A DNA stretch of 37,966 nucleotides from Clostridia bacterium (lineage in GTDB: Bacteria; Bacillota; Clostridia; Christensenellales; Borkfalkiaceae). Of this stretch, positions 1 to 7,439 are shown one piece after another (the stretch's first letter is position 1; the number at the start of each line of letters is the position of its first letter). Location of the stretch: positions 1 to 37,966 of the forward strand of contig JAJQDC010000011.1 of assembly GCA_021202395.1 (NCBI GenBank). The letters are read 5' to 3'. A model generated the notes under the pieces. The model did no database searches. It saw only the letters and a program-made list of their open reading frames with translations, and was not told the origin of the DNA. The position numbers and the translations under genes were made by a program.

Positions 1-691
1 ATATGCTACTACTTGAATATGAATAATCTTTATTAATAAAATAATCATTGTCATCCACCATAAAGTATGTTACCCGTCCGTCATTTATTTTTATACAATA
101 TGTATATTCCATGCTTTCATATCCCCATGAATCTACAATGTCATAGCTATCTACGTACTTATACATTCCATCTACATATTCAAAATTTGAGAATTCGTCT
201 ATAATGTTTGTTATATATCCGTAAACCGAAGCCACACTGTCATCAAGTGTACCGGCGGAACTATATCTATGCCCATACCACTGATCATCTTCACCTTCTT
301 CCGTATATTTTGCTACATAATAGTAGGAGCTGTCTGTAAATGATTCATAATATGTAGTTGTCCCCGAATAGCCATCGGAATCAGAGCCCTCTGAATAACT
401 ATAACCATTGCCCGTGATACAATCTGCAGAGCTATTTAATTTGAAAGCTGACTTTGAAACCCCACTGCTTTCTGACGTATCCACTACACCGTCAGAATCA
501 GTATCTGAATAGGTGTGTTTAGCATCAACGGTTACGTTTAAAAAGTTTGACGACACCATTGCACTCATCCACTCGTTTTTTGTTACGACATCGCTCGCCT
601 TGCTGTTTTCATCTTCTTCGCCACAAGCAGCAAAAAGGCATAAACTTAATGCGCTGGCAGCAGTTAATAACATTGCAATAAATTTTTTCAT
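1..691 (-). CDS. Putative secreted lipoprotein (C-terminus cut by window edge)
   Basis: The frame stays open from an ATG at 691 to the left edge, so at least 230 residues are present and the C-terminus is missing. Residues 1-22 form a lipoprotein signal peptide: MKK, a hydrophobic core and a lipobox ending LFAAC, then GEEDENS after the Cys that would be lipidated. The mature part is rich in Ser, Asp and Tyr (many YSYS and DSDG stretches) and has no domain I recognise. An AAGGA ribosome binding site lies 8 nt before the ATG and a consensus promoter lies at 747-775. The gene diverges from an XRE regulator whose probable operators sit in this promoter. Likely anchored outside the cytoplasmic membrane; function unknown. 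Confidence 0.8.
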   Translation of the reverse strand, partial: MKKFIAMLLTAASALSLCLFAACGEEDENSKASDVVTKNEWMSAMVSSNFLNVTVDAKHTYSDTDSDGVVDTSESSGVSKSAFKLNSSADCITGNGYSYSEGSDSDGYSGTTTYYESFTDSSYYYVAKYTEEGEDDQWYGHRYSSAGTLDDSVASVYGYITNIIDEFSNFEYVDGMYKYVDSYDIVDSWGYESMEYTYCIKINDGRVTYFMVDDNDYFINKDYSYSSSSI

Positions 692-722
692 TGTTTTTTT
701 CCTTATAATATAGTTTAAAGTT

Positions 723-766
723 CAAGTTACTTGTACTTTAAACATAATTGTACAAATATCTTGTAC
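723..766. promoter_or_regulatory. Palindromic operator cluster between lipoprotein and XRE genes
   Basis: Inverted repeats CAAGTTACTTG (723-733) and GTACAAATATCTTGTAC (750-766) lie in the divergent region, and the hexamer TTGTAC occurs at 731, 748 and 761. The second repeat fills the spacer and touches the -10 box of the lipoprotein promoter. Probable binding site of the adjacent XRE protein (inference). Confidence 0.55.
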
Positions 767-775
767 TATTGTCAA
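747..775 (-). promoter_or_regulatory. Promoter of the lipoprotein gene
   Basis: On the minus strand TTGACA (775-770) is separated by 17 bp from TACAAT (752-747). The expected start near 740 gives a leader of about 48 nt carrying an AAGGA ribosome binding site. Confidence 0.75.
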
Positions 776-779
776 GTAA

Positions 780-992
780 ATGAAGACGAAAATAGCAGAA
801 AATATAAAATTTTACCGTAAACAACTTAATATGACGCAAGACGAGCTTGCCGCAAAACTTTGCAGCAAAAAGAGCCTTATTTGCAATTACGAGCGCGGAT
901 ACAGTACACCCGATATATATACTTTGTGCCGCCTTGCAAAAATTTTTGATGTTACTTTAGATGAGCTTGTAGAATACGAAATAAACGATTAA
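780..992 (+). CDS. XRE-family HTH transcriptional regulator
   Basis: A 70-residue protein that is nearly all one HTH_XRE (Cro/CI-like) domain: residues 5-60 contain KFYRKQLNMTQDELAAKL, the recognition-helix area SKKSLICNYERGYSTPD and the usual closing LAKIFDVTLDELV. It would bind DNA as a dimer. No ribosome binding site precedes the ATG, so the mRNA may be leaderless. It diverges from the lipoprotein gene and the 88-bp gap holds palindromes, so it is likely a repressor of that gene and of itself. A strong hairpin follows the stop. The regulated signal is unknown. Confidence 0.85.
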   Translation: MKTKIAENIKFYRKQLNMTQDELAAKLCSKKSLICNYERGYSTPDIYTLCRLAKIFDVTLDELVEYEIND

Positions 993-994
993 CT

Positions 995-1037
995 ACCATA
1001 CACCGCCGCGGACAGAATGCCCGCGGCGGTGTATGGT
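995..1037 (+). terminator. Strong GC-rich hairpin after the XRE gene
   Basis: A 17-bp perfect inverted repeat (995-1011 with 1021-1037) around a 9-nt loop starts just after the XRE stop codon. It has no T-tract, so it may act as a weak intrinsic terminator or an RNA 3' end stabiliser. Confidence 0.5.
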
Positions 1038-1068
1038 TACCCAATACTTCTAAAATAAAAATTTACTA

Positions 1069-1097
1069 TTGACAAGCAGCTTAATTTAGTATATAAT
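1069..1097 (+). promoter_or_regulatory. Promoter of the toxin-antitoxin operon
   Basis: TTGACA (1069-1074), a 17-bp spacer and TATAAT (1092-1097) form a perfect sigma-A promoter. AAGGAG at 1124-1129 is a good ribosome binding site for the ATG at 1139. Confidence 0.85.
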
Positions 1098-1138
1098 TTA
1101 GCCACAAGCACATAAAATATATTAAGGAGTTTAAATTT

Positions 1139-1396
1139 ATGACTATAGTACCTATGCGTGATTTAAAGGATACCGTTGAGATAGAGCGCAAGTGTGCGGA
1201 AGAAAACGGTCCCGTTTTCGTTACCAAAAACGGCTACGGCAGGCTTGTTGTTATGGATATAGAGTATTACGAACGCACTATGCATAAACTCTATGAAGCG
1301 AAGACGGTAAACGAAGGGCTTGCCGATATAGAAAGCGGCAACACCGTAGACGGCAGCGAAGTTAAGGATATGCTCGGTAAAAAGTATGGATTCTGA
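1139..1396 (+). CDS. Type II antitoxin, Phd/YefM family
   Basis: An 85-residue protein with the Phd/YefM fold: an N-terminal DNA-binding part (TIVPMRDLKDTVEIERKC), the family signature PVFVTKNGYGRLVVMDIEYYE around residues 25-45, and a C-terminal tail (46-85) that would wrap and neutralise the toxin. It has its own consensus promoter and ribosome binding site and overlaps the toxin gene by 11 bp, the usual translationally coupled antitoxin-first order. Family members repress their own operon, more strongly when bound to the toxin. Confidence 0.88.
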   Translation: MTIVPMRDLKDTVEIERKCAEENGPVFVTKNGYGRLVVMDIEYYERTMHKLYEAKTVNEGLADIESGNTVDGSEVKDMLGKKYGF

Positions 1397-1718
1397 ATAT
1401 AAATACCGCTTTACTGATAAAGCCGTAAGCGACCTTGACGAGATACTATCTTATATAACAAACGAACTTTGCAATGCAAAAGCTGCAAAAGACCTTTACA
1501 GCGAGATTTTTGAACAAATAGATAACGTTTGCCAATTCCCCGAATCGGGAACCTTGATAGAAAATGAATATCTTGCGGATAAAACAATACGGCGGTTTTT
1601 GGTGGATAACTACACCGTTTACTATAAACGCGACGATGAAGCCGCAATTATTTATATAGTACGCCTTGCCTACAGCCGCCGTAATCTTAATGAAATTATA
1701 AAAACTTTAAATAATTAA
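1386..1718 (+). CDS. Type II toxin, RelE/ParE superfamily
   Basis: A 110-residue protein with the ParE/RelE layout: FTDKAVSDLDEILSYI helix near the N-terminus, a second helix (AKAAKDLYSEIFEQIDNV), then beta strands carrying IRRFLVDNYTVYYKRDD and IYIVRLAYSRRN, ending in a short helix. RelE-type members cut mRNA on the ribosome and ParE-type members poison gyrase; the sequence alone does not separate them. The YSRRN ending resembles ParE/RelE hybrids annotated as plasmid stabilisation toxins. It starts inside the antitoxin gene, so translation is coupled. Confidence 0.87.
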   Translation: MDSEYKYRFTDKAVSDLDEILSYITNELCNAKAAKDLYSEIFEQIDNVCQFPESGTLIENEYLADKTIRRFLVDNYTVYYKRDDEAAIIYIVRLAYSRRNLNEIIKTLNN

Positions 1719-1729
1719 CACAAGAGGTA

Positions 1730-1758
1730 TTGACAATCTGGAAAAAATATTGTATAAT
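1730..1758 (+). promoter_or_regulatory. Promoter of the DtxR/MntR-like gene
   Basis: TTGACA (1730-1735), a 17-bp spacer and TATAAT (1753-1758). The start codon at 1768 begins 10 nt after the -10 box, which leaves almost no leader. Confidence 0.8.
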
Positions 1759-1767
1759 TATATCACT

Positions 1768-2130
1768 ATGAAACACAACCAGTCTACAGAAGATTATCTT
1801 GAAACCATTTTGCTTTTATCCCAAAAGCAGGAATACGTGCATAAAATAGACGTTGCACGCGCGATAAACGTATCGCAGCCCGCCGTGCAAAAGGCAGTAA
1901 AGCTTTTGGCTGCACAGGGGTTTATTACGTCTGAAGGTATGCACATATACCTTACCGAAAGCGGAAAAACGTACGCAGCAGAAGTGTACGACCGCCACTG
2001 CACGCTTAAAAAATTTCTTGCCGCACATGGCGTTTCTGAAGAGAATGCCGACAAAGACGCCTGCGAGATGGAGCATATTCTGTCTGAAGAAACATACGAA
2101 AAGATTAAAGAATTTTTAGAAAAAGAGTAA
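1768..2130 (+). CDS. DtxR/MntR-family metal-dependent transcriptional regulator (short form)
   Basis: 120 residues: an N-terminal winged helix (1-65, including STEDYLETI and VARAINVSQPAVQKAVKLL) and the metal-binding dimerisation domain (66-120); no SH3-like third domain. Aligned with MntR and DtxR, likely ligands are D9, E12, H77, C99, E102 and H103. The Cys at 99 is the DtxR-type residue, while D9 is the MntR-type one, so Mn or Fe cannot be chosen. I placed the start at 1768 because an upstream in-frame ATG at 1750 lies inside the promoter. No Shine-Dalgarno is visible, so the mRNA may be leaderless. No transporter gene adjoins it. Confidence 0.85.
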   Translation: MKHNQSTEDYLETILLLSQKQEYVHKIDVARAINVSQPAVQKAVKLLAAQGFITSEGMHIYLTESGKTYAAEVYDRHCTLKKFLAAHGVSEENADKDACEMEHILSEETYEKIKEFLEKE

Positions 2131-2212
2131 TTGCCGTGGCAATATGCCGCAATTATTTGATATCTGGTGCAATTATTATTTGATAAAAGATTAATGATTA
2201 TAGTGTAAAAGT

Positions 2213-2247
2213 ACAGCCGATGGCACCCCATCGGCTGTTTTGTTTTA
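2213..2247 (+). terminator. Rho-independent terminator after the DtxR/MntR-like gene
   Basis: ACAGCCGATGG (2213-2223) pairs with CCATCGGCTGT (2228-2238) around a CACC loop and is followed by TTTTGTTTT. Confidence 0.85.
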
Positions 2248-2263
2248 TTATGTAATCGGTAGC

Positions 2264-2445
2264 CGCTGCGTGGCAATCATAGCTAAGTGGTCGCACTGCT
2301 TTTATACGATTCTTCGCTCCGCTCTGAATGACAACCCTTCGGGTTGTACAGCCCCACAGGGACTGTCATTTCGACTGGAGCGTAGCGGAATGGAGAAATC
2401 TCCTGTCCTTCTGCGGTTAATTGCGTATGCTTACCGCCAGATTAC
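2264..2445. repeat. Intergenic repeat, third copy of the composite family
   Basis: This part of the 343-bp gene-free gap at 2131-2473 contains the modules GCGTGGCAATCATAG, TATACGATTCTTCGCT, a GGGTTGTACAG hairpin and TGGAGAAATCTCCTG. The same modules recur near 7106-7240 and 30850-31010. It is non-coding and full of short inverted repeats. Function unknown. Confidence 0.75.
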
Positions 2446-2473
2446 CCGCCATATATTGCCAAATTAACGCAAT

Positions 2474-3547
2474 TTATTCTGCAAGCTGGCGTTCACGCTC
2501 GGCTATCTGCAAAGCTTCTACCATTTCGTCTATGTCGCCCGCCATAAAGCTTTCTATAGAAAACAAAGACAGCCCTATGCGGTGGTCGGTTACCCTGCCC
2601 TGCGGAAAATTGTATGTGCGTATCCGCTCGCTGCGGTCGCCCGTTCCCACCAGGCTTTTGCGGCGGCTGTCGTATTCTGACTGGTTGCGCGAACTGTAGT
2701 AATCGTACAGCCTTGACCGCAAAACTTTAAAAGCTTTATCTTTATTTTTAAGCTGGCTACGCTCGTCCTGGCAAGTTACCACTATGCCAGTGGGGAAGTG
2801 CGTAATGCGTATGGCGGTCTCAGTTTTGTTTACCTTCTGCCCGCCGGCACCTGAAGAGCGGTATACGTCTACCCTTATGTCTTCGTCCTTGATTTCTACG
2901 TCTACATCTTCTGCTTCGGGCATAACCGCCACCGTAGCCGTAGAAGTATGCACCCTGCCCTGAGATTCCGTTTCGGGGACACGCTGCACGCGGTGCACAC
3001 CGCTTTCAAACTTTAAAAGCTTGTACGCCCCCTTGCCGCTTATATTTAAAACCACTTCTTTAACGCCGCCGAGTTCGGTTGCGTTTATGTCTACTTCTTC
3101 CATCTTAAGGCGGTGCTTTTCGCAGTAGCCGCTGTACATACGGTAAAGCGAAGCCGCAAACAGGGCAGCTTCTTCGCCGCCGGCACCCGCTCTGATTTCC
3201 ATAATACAGTTGCGGTCGTCGTTCTTGTCTTTGGGCAAAAGCAGAATCTTAAGCTCTTCTTCTACTGAAGCAAGCTTTGCCCGCAAGGCGTGCTCTTCTT
3301 CTTCAAGTAGTTGCCGCATATCCCCGTCCGTTTCGGCGGAGAGCGCCTGCCTGGTACTTTCAAGATCGGTGTAAACTTTGCGGTATTCTGCGTACTTTAA
3401 AGCCGTTTCAGAGATGTCTGCCTGTTCTTTGGCAATCTTGGTCCACTGTTCGCTGTCGGCGATAATTTCAGGCTGAGCCATCTTGTCTGACAGAGCAAGA
3501 TATTTATCGTAAATTTCCTGTAATTTTTGTGATTTAGTAATATCCAT
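2474..3547 (-). CDS. prfA: Peptide chain release factor 1
   Basis: A 357-residue class I release factor that reads UAA and UAG and triggers peptidyl-tRNA hydrolysis. The codon-reading P-x-T motif is seen as RVPETES (RF2 would have SPF), and the catalytic GGQ loop as SSGAGGQKVNKTE. Its Gln is the residue methylated by PrmC, encoded by the next gene upstream. I start at ATG 3547 (MDITKSQ). An in-frame TTG two codons earlier is unlikely, because the -10 box TATACT lies just 7 nt upstream of the ATG. Length is normal for the family. A terminator separates it from the DUF1385-PrmC gene. Confidence 0.96.
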   Translation of the reverse strand: MDITKSQKLQEIYDKYLALSDKMAQPEIIADSEQWTKIAKEQADISETALKYAEYRKVYTDLESTRQALSAETDGDMRQLLEEEEHALRAKLASVEEELKILLLPKDKNDDRNCIMEIRAGAGGEEAALFAASLYRMYSGYCEKHRLKMEEVDINATELGGVKEVVLNISGKGAYKLLKFESGVHRVQRVPETESQGRVHTSTATVAVMPEAEDVDVEIKDEDIRVDVYRSSGAGGQKVNKTETAIRITHFPTGIVVTCQDERSQLKNKDKAFKVLRSRLYDYYSSRNQSEYDSRRKSLVGTGDRSERIRTYNFPQGRVTDHRIGLSLFSIESFMAGDIDEMVEALQIAERERQLAE

Positions 3548-3554
3548 ACGCAAA

Positions 3555-3584
3555 AGTATACCACGAAACCCGCCGCACTGTCAA
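3555..3584 (-). promoter_or_regulatory. Promoter of prfA
   Basis: On the minus strand TTGACA (3584-3579), an 18-bp spacer and TATACT (3560-3555). The ATG follows after 7 nt, so transcription should start at or next to the start codon. Confidence 0.7.
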
Positions 3585-3655
3585 CACGGTTAAGGTATAG
3601 TAAACAAGGTGCGGTTAATGATAGAAATAACAGACAGAAAAAAAATAAAGTAAAT

Positions 3656-3697
3656 CACGGCAATTTATTTTGGATGTGTCCAAAATAAATTGCCGTG
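3656..3697 (-). terminator. Rho-independent terminator after DUF1385-PrmC
   Basis: An 18-bp perfect stem (3656-3673 with 3680-3697) around a 6-nt loop begins 4 nt after the stop codon. A T-rich tract follows on the minus strand. Confidence 0.85.
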
Positions 3698-3700
3698 AAC

Positions 3701-5524
3701 TTAAAACGCTATTTTTAAGAATCTGTCCTGGCCGTAAAGGTCCTTCATTACTATCGCGTAATCGCGGCGGGTAAATAATTTTAATATCTCTGCCGCCTGC
3801 CCTTCGCCGCACTCAAGTATGAGCATGCCGCCGCGCACCATATAGCGCCCGATCTCTCTGGCTAAACGCCTGTAAAAGTCAAGCCCGTCGTCGCCGCCGT
3901 CTAACGCAACGCGCGGTTCGTACTCCCTTACTTCACGCTGTAAGGTATGGATTTCTGCACTCCTGATATAAGGCGGGTTGCACACAATAACGTTGTACCT
4001 TCCGCGTATCTTATCAAAAAGGTCGGTCTGCACAAACTGTACGGATACGTCGTTGAGCGCCGCATTCTCTTTGGCTACCATAAGCGCCGCATCCGACACG
4101 TCTGCCGCGGTAACGGAAATATGCTTACCCCTGCAGCCCTTTGCAACGGCTATTGCAATGCAGCCGCTTCCCGTGCACATATCCAGCACTTTGTCGCCTT
4201 CTTCTACCGATTTTACGGTAATTTCTGCAAGCTGTTCCGTTTCGGGGCGGGGTATAAGCACCCTTTCGTCCACCTTTATTTTACAGCCGTAAAAGTCTAC
4301 GTCGCCCACTATATACCACAGCGGTCTGCCCGTAAGGCGCTTTTTCTCCAGCTCGCTTATCTCTTTGACTTCTGCGGCAGATACCATGCGCTCTTCGCCC
4401 AGCTCGCTGCGCTTTATGCCAAGCACCAGCGAATATATCCACTCAGCATCGCTTTCGTCTATGCCGTGCTTTGCAAACTTTTCTTTGCTCGCCTTAAGCT
4501 TTTGCGACAGTATCCCCGCAGTAATAAACTCAGTCTCTTCCATTTCGGGGTCGGCGTCCATTTCAAGCACCTTTTTAAAGGCTGCTATCGCCACTTCCAG
4601 CATGTCTTCGGTAGGCTCCCTGGTAGTAAACACCTTTTGCATAAAGTAACCGGGTGCCTTGAATATGTTTACAAATTTATTATCGAACTTGGCTAAAAAC
4701 TTTAATACTTCGTACGATATCCCCGATATAACGGGTAAAAGCACAATCTCTATCCCGATTTTTGCAAGAAACTGCAAAACACCGTTTTCTATACGGGATA
4801 CACCCAGCCCCCAGTTTACAAGGGATATTATAAGTATGTTTATTGCAAGCACTATAAACAGAAACGATGTGCCGCAACGCGCGTGCATGCGCGAACAGCC
4901 CATGGCGTTCTGCGGGGTAAGTTCCAGCCCCTTTTCGTAACAGGTTATAGTTTTGTGTTCCGCCCCGTGGTACATATAAAGGCGGCGTATATCTTTAAGC
5001 AGCAATATTACCCCAAGGTAAACAAAAAAGATTAAAAGCTTTATTACGCCGAGCAAAATATATTCCCAGACAGAACCGCTTAACGAAGGAAAAACCGATT
5101 TAAGCCCGCTTACCGCAAGATTGGGCACAACGAGAAACAGAGCGACAGCCAGCACCACGCCTAAGCAGGCGGATATGATGCTGATTACGCTCATAAGGTT
5201 TACCTTGAATTTTTCTGCAAGCAACTTTTCAAGACGGCTGGCATCTTCCTCTTCCCCGTAAACTTCGGCGGAGCGCATAAGCGTCCCCGTTCCGCGGACA
5301 AGGCTGTTTACCATATTTACAATTCCCCTTACAAAGGGTATCTTGCTTGCCTTTTGTGCTTTAGAAGATTTGTTAAGGCGCTTGGCTTCTATCTGGATAA
5401 CCCCTTCGGGGTCGCGTACGGCGGTAGCCATACAGGTAGAGCCCATCATCATAACGCCTTCAAGAACGGCTTGCCCGCCGATGCTTGAGCAAATCTTTTT
5501 ATTTTTCTTCTTCTTTTCGGACAT
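3701..5524 (-). CDS. prmC: Fusion of DUF1385 membrane protein and PrmC (release factor glutamine N5-methyltransferase)
   Basis: 607 residues in one unbroken frame. The first half (about 11-315) is a DUF1385 (YqhQ-like) domain: GGQAVLEGVMMMG near the N-terminus, hydrophobic segments around the MSVISIISACLGVVLAV and LLGVIKLLIFFVYLGV stretches, and the family signature YHGAEHKTITCYE. The second half is PrmC: an N-terminal helical domain, the RPETE motif, the SAM loop CTGSGC (450-455) and catalytic NPPY (516-519). PrmC methylates the GGQ glutamine of RF1 and RF2; here prfA is the next gene downstream. The start is set at 5524, because earlier in-frame codons run into the rpmE terminator. The ribosome binding site is weak. 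Membrane-attached PrmC is implied. Confidence 0.9.
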   Translation of the reverse strand: MSEKKKKNKKICSSIGGQAVLEGVMMMGSTCMATAVRDPEGVIQIEAKRLNKSSKAQKASKIPFVRGIVNMVNSLVRGTGTLMRSAEVYGEEEDASRLEKLLAEKFKVNLMSVISIISACLGVVLAVALFLVVPNLAVSGLKSVFPSLSGSVWEYILLGVIKLLIFFVYLGVILLLKDIRRLYMYHGAEHKTITCYEKGLELTPQNAMGCSRMHARCGTSFLFIVLAINILIISLVNWGLGVSRIENGVLQFLAKIGIEIVLLPVISGISYEVLKFLAKFDNKFVNIFKAPGYFMQKVFTTREPTEDMLEVAIAAFKKVLEMDADPEMEETEFITAGILSQKLKASKEKFAKHGIDESDAEWIYSLVLGIKRSELGEERMVSAAEVKEISELEKKRLTGRPLWYIVGDVDFYGCKIKVDERVLIPRPETEQLAEITVKSVEEGDKVLDMCTGSGCIAIAVAKGCRGKHISVTAADVSDAALMVAKENAALNDVSVQFVQTDLFDKIRGRYNVIVCNPPYIRSAEIHTLQREVREYEPRVALDGGDDGLDFYRRLAREIGRYMVRGGMLILECGEGQAAEILKLFTRRDYAIVMKDLYGQDRFLKIAF

Positions 5525-5598
5525 ATCGGTTTTGTTCTTTCGGGTAGCCGCAATGCGTAACCTTGCGCACACAGCTTGTTTACTGTAACAAAACAACA

Positions 5599-5622
5599 GC
5601 GCCAAAATTGACCTTTTGGCGC
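5599..5622 (-). terminator. Rho-independent terminator after rpmE
   Basis: GCGCCAAAA (5599-5607) pairs with TTTTGGCGC (5614-5622); on the minus strand it is followed by TGTTGTTTTGTT. It separates rpmE from the DUF1385-PrmC gene. Confidence 0.7.
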
Positions 5623-5635
5623 CGCCTGTTTTACA

Positions 5636-5839
5636 TTACATATTGTATCTTTTCTTGAACTTATCTACGCGGCCGCCTGTATCTACAAGCTTCTGCTTGC
5701 CTGTAAAGAAGGGATGGCATTTGTTGCAGATATCCACTTTAAGGGTGTCCACCTTTTTTGTGGTACCCGTAGTGAATGTGGCGCCGCAAGCGCATACTAC
5801 CGTTACTTCATGATATTCGGGATGTATTTCGGGCTTCAT
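5636..5839 (-). CDS. rpmE: Large subunit ribosomal protein bL31 (zinc form)
   Basis: 67 residues, normal for bL31. The zinc-binding C+ form is shown by CACG and CNKC, four cysteines that hold one zinc ion. The C-terminal part [15 protein letters not shown] is typical. A GAGGTG ribosome binding site precedes the ATG and a consensus promoter lies at 5876-5905. It heads the rpmE, DUF1385-PrmC, prfA group. Confidence 0.96.
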   Translation of the reverse strand: MKPEIHPEYHEVTVVCACGATFTTGTTKKVDTLKVDICNKCHPFFTGKQKLVDTGGRVDKFKKRYNM

Positions 5840-5875
5840 AACTTCACCTCGCTGTTTATTCTTCTATACCTGCTT

Positions 5876-5905
5876 ATTATATATCATTTTTTACGGCTAA
5901 GTCAA
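5876..5905 (-). promoter_or_regulatory. Promoter of rpmE
   Basis: On the minus strand TTGACT (5905-5900), an 18-bp spacer and TATAAT (5881-5876), giving a leader of about 30 nt. Confidence 0.75.
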
Positions 5906-5986
5906 TTATTTTACGGGTTATGACAAAAATTTTTACCCCATAAATCTGTAATAAGTGCCATAATTTTCCTTTTTTTCAATTTTTAG

Positions 5987-6015
5987 TTGCTTTAAAACAA
6001 TTTAGCGAGTATAAT
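5987..6015 (+). promoter_or_regulatory. Promoter of the dehydrogenase-like gene
   Basis: TTGCTT (5987-5992), a 17-bp spacer and TATAAT (6010-6015). The ATG at 6027 is 11 nt after the -10 box and no ribosome binding site is visible. Confidence 0.7.
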
Positions 6016-6026
6016 GAATATACGTT

Positions 6027-7049
6027 ATGGATAATTGGATTTTAAAGGGCGCCAACAATCTGGCGAACGAAGTAAAACTTGAAAGGACCGTAAATGCAGA
6101 CGAAGTTAAGGTAAGGGTTACCCACCTTATGGTATCTACCTACGATTCTCTTCTTTTTTCGGGGGAAGTAAAAGCAAAGTATCCCAAAACCATAGGCAGG
6201 TTCGCAATAGGTAAAATTGTAGAGTGCGGACCGGACTGCTACGGCTTTGAAAAGGGGATGCGGGTGTGCCTTAAACCCGTAAGGCGGTGCGGCAAGTGCC
6301 TTGCCTGCAAAACGGGCAAGTACTCTGAATGCGACAACGTGCAGTACGCCGGCAGGGACTTTGACGGCTTTTTGCGCGATTTTGTTGTGTGCAGATACAA
6401 CGAAGTAGCACAGATACCCGATTCCGTTGGGGACATACAGGCACTCAGCATAGAGACGGTTGCCCTTGGCGAAAGGATATACGACAAGCTTAACCTTTCT
6501 GCAGGGCAGTACGTTGCTGTGCTCGGCGGCAACCACGCAGGCATTGTAATAGCACAGCTGCTGCAGTTCCACAGGCTTATACCTATTCTGATAGATAATA
6601 ACCAGGCTTCGCTTGACAGGGCTAAAGCCAGCGGGATAGAGTATACTTTTAAGGCGGACGACGACCTTACCCAGCACATTAAGGAAGTTACCAGCGGGCA
6701 CATGTGCGACGGCAGCGTTTACACTACCTGCTCCCGTCTGGACCCTTCGCTTGCGCTGCAGGTATTGGCGTTTAACAAGGTAGCCATTATGGGCGGCTTT
6801 GCACCCGGTAATTTCAACATACCATCGGGGGAACTTATAGATAAGAGCACCACCCTTATGAGCGTGATAGGCGGCTACGGGTACATTGATTCTGCAATAA
6901 ATCTGCTCTTGCACGGCGCCGTAAGCCTTGACTGCTTTGATAAAGAGATTTTAAGCGAGTACAACCCTGCAGCCATTCTGCGCGACAGCGTCAACGAAGG
7001 CGCCAGCCAGCGCAAAGGCAAACTTACTATTTTTAAGATGATAATATAA
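6027..7049 (+). CDS. Medium-chain dehydrogenase/reductase (zinc alcohol dehydrogenase family) lacking catalytic zinc ligands
   Basis: 340 residues with an N-terminal GroES-like domain and a C-terminal Rossmann domain (VAVLGGNHAG in place of the usual GxGxxG, then ILIDNN). The structural zinc cluster is complete: C88, C91, C94 and C102. The catalytic site is not: the usual Cys of CGTD reads STYD (Ser37), the following His is Leu42, and the GHE motif reads GRF (57-59). The enzyme therefore probably does not use catalytic zinc, or has lost dehydrogenase activity. Substrate unknown. Single gene with its own promoter and terminator. Confidence 0.82.
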   Translation: MDNWILKGANNLANEVKLERTVNADEVKVRVTHLMVSTYDSLLFSGEVKAKYPKTIGRFAIGKIVECGPDCYGFEKGMRVCLKPVRRCGKCLACKTGKYSECDNVQYAGRDFDGFLRDFVVCRYNEVAQIPDSVGDIQALSIETVALGERIYDKLNLSAGQYVAVLGGNHAGIVIAQLLQFHRLIPILIDNNQASLDRAKASGIEYTFKADDDLTQHIKEVTSGHMCDGSVYTTCSRLDPSLALQVLAFNKVAIMGGFAPGNFNIPSGELIDKSTTLMSVIGGYGYIDSAINLLLHGAVSLDCFDKEILSEYNPAAILRDSVNEGASQRKGKLTIFKMII

Positions 7050-7064
7050 ACAGTTAGCTGATAT

Positions 7065-7097
7065 CCCCTTGTCTGTATTTTGCAGACAAGGGGTTTT
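7065..7097 (+). terminator. Rho-independent terminator after the dehydrogenase gene
   Basis: CCCCTTGTCTG (7065-7075) pairs with CAGACAAGGGG (7083-7093), followed by TTTTGTTTG. Confidence 0.9.
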
Positions 7098-7105
7098 GTT
7101 TGCTT

Positions 7106-7380
7106 TGCTTTCCTATGACAGGCGGCATACTGCTTATACAGCACCGCGGTGCTGTCATTTCGACTGAAGCGTAGCGGAATGGAGAAATCTCCTGCCATTC
7201 TACGCTCTGCTTCAGTGCAACGCAAGTTGCAATGCTTTTACACCGCATTATAAAGTCAAATTCAATCAAGAATAAACGTATTATTTTTAAATAACTAATT
7301 TGCCGCCCAACCTGCTGGTCGCCAGTCCTGGCGGGATTGCCACGCGGTAGAGCCCGCTCGCAATGACGGAGAGGCTACTG
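7106..7380. repeat. Composite intergenic repeat, copy I
   Basis: Aligns by eye along its length with 30919-31165. Shared modules in order: TGACAGGCGGC, GCTGTCATTT, GCGGAATGGAGAAATCTCCT, CAAGTTGCAATGCTTTT, ACCGCATTATAA, ATTATTTTTAAA, GCCGCCCAACCTGCTGG, CGCCAGTCCTGGCGGG and GCAATGAC. Many modules are short palindromes. It fills part of the 628-bp gene-free gap at 7050-7677. Confidence 0.8.
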
Positions 7381-7439
7381 CCGTTTATAATAAGGTACGC
7401 AAAGTAGCGCTAACGCTCACGCGCAATGACAGAGAGTGT

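Noticed and set aside
3656-3697. The prmC terminator as a relative of the structured RNA's last hairpin, since both begin TCACGG
   Set aside because: The other helices and the bulge are missing, and this hairpin has a T-rich tract typical of a terminator.
5525-5605. A longer DUF1385-PrmC protein starting at an in-frame TTG at 5605
   Set aside because: That codon lies inside the rpmE terminator hairpin and the extra residues do not match the family.
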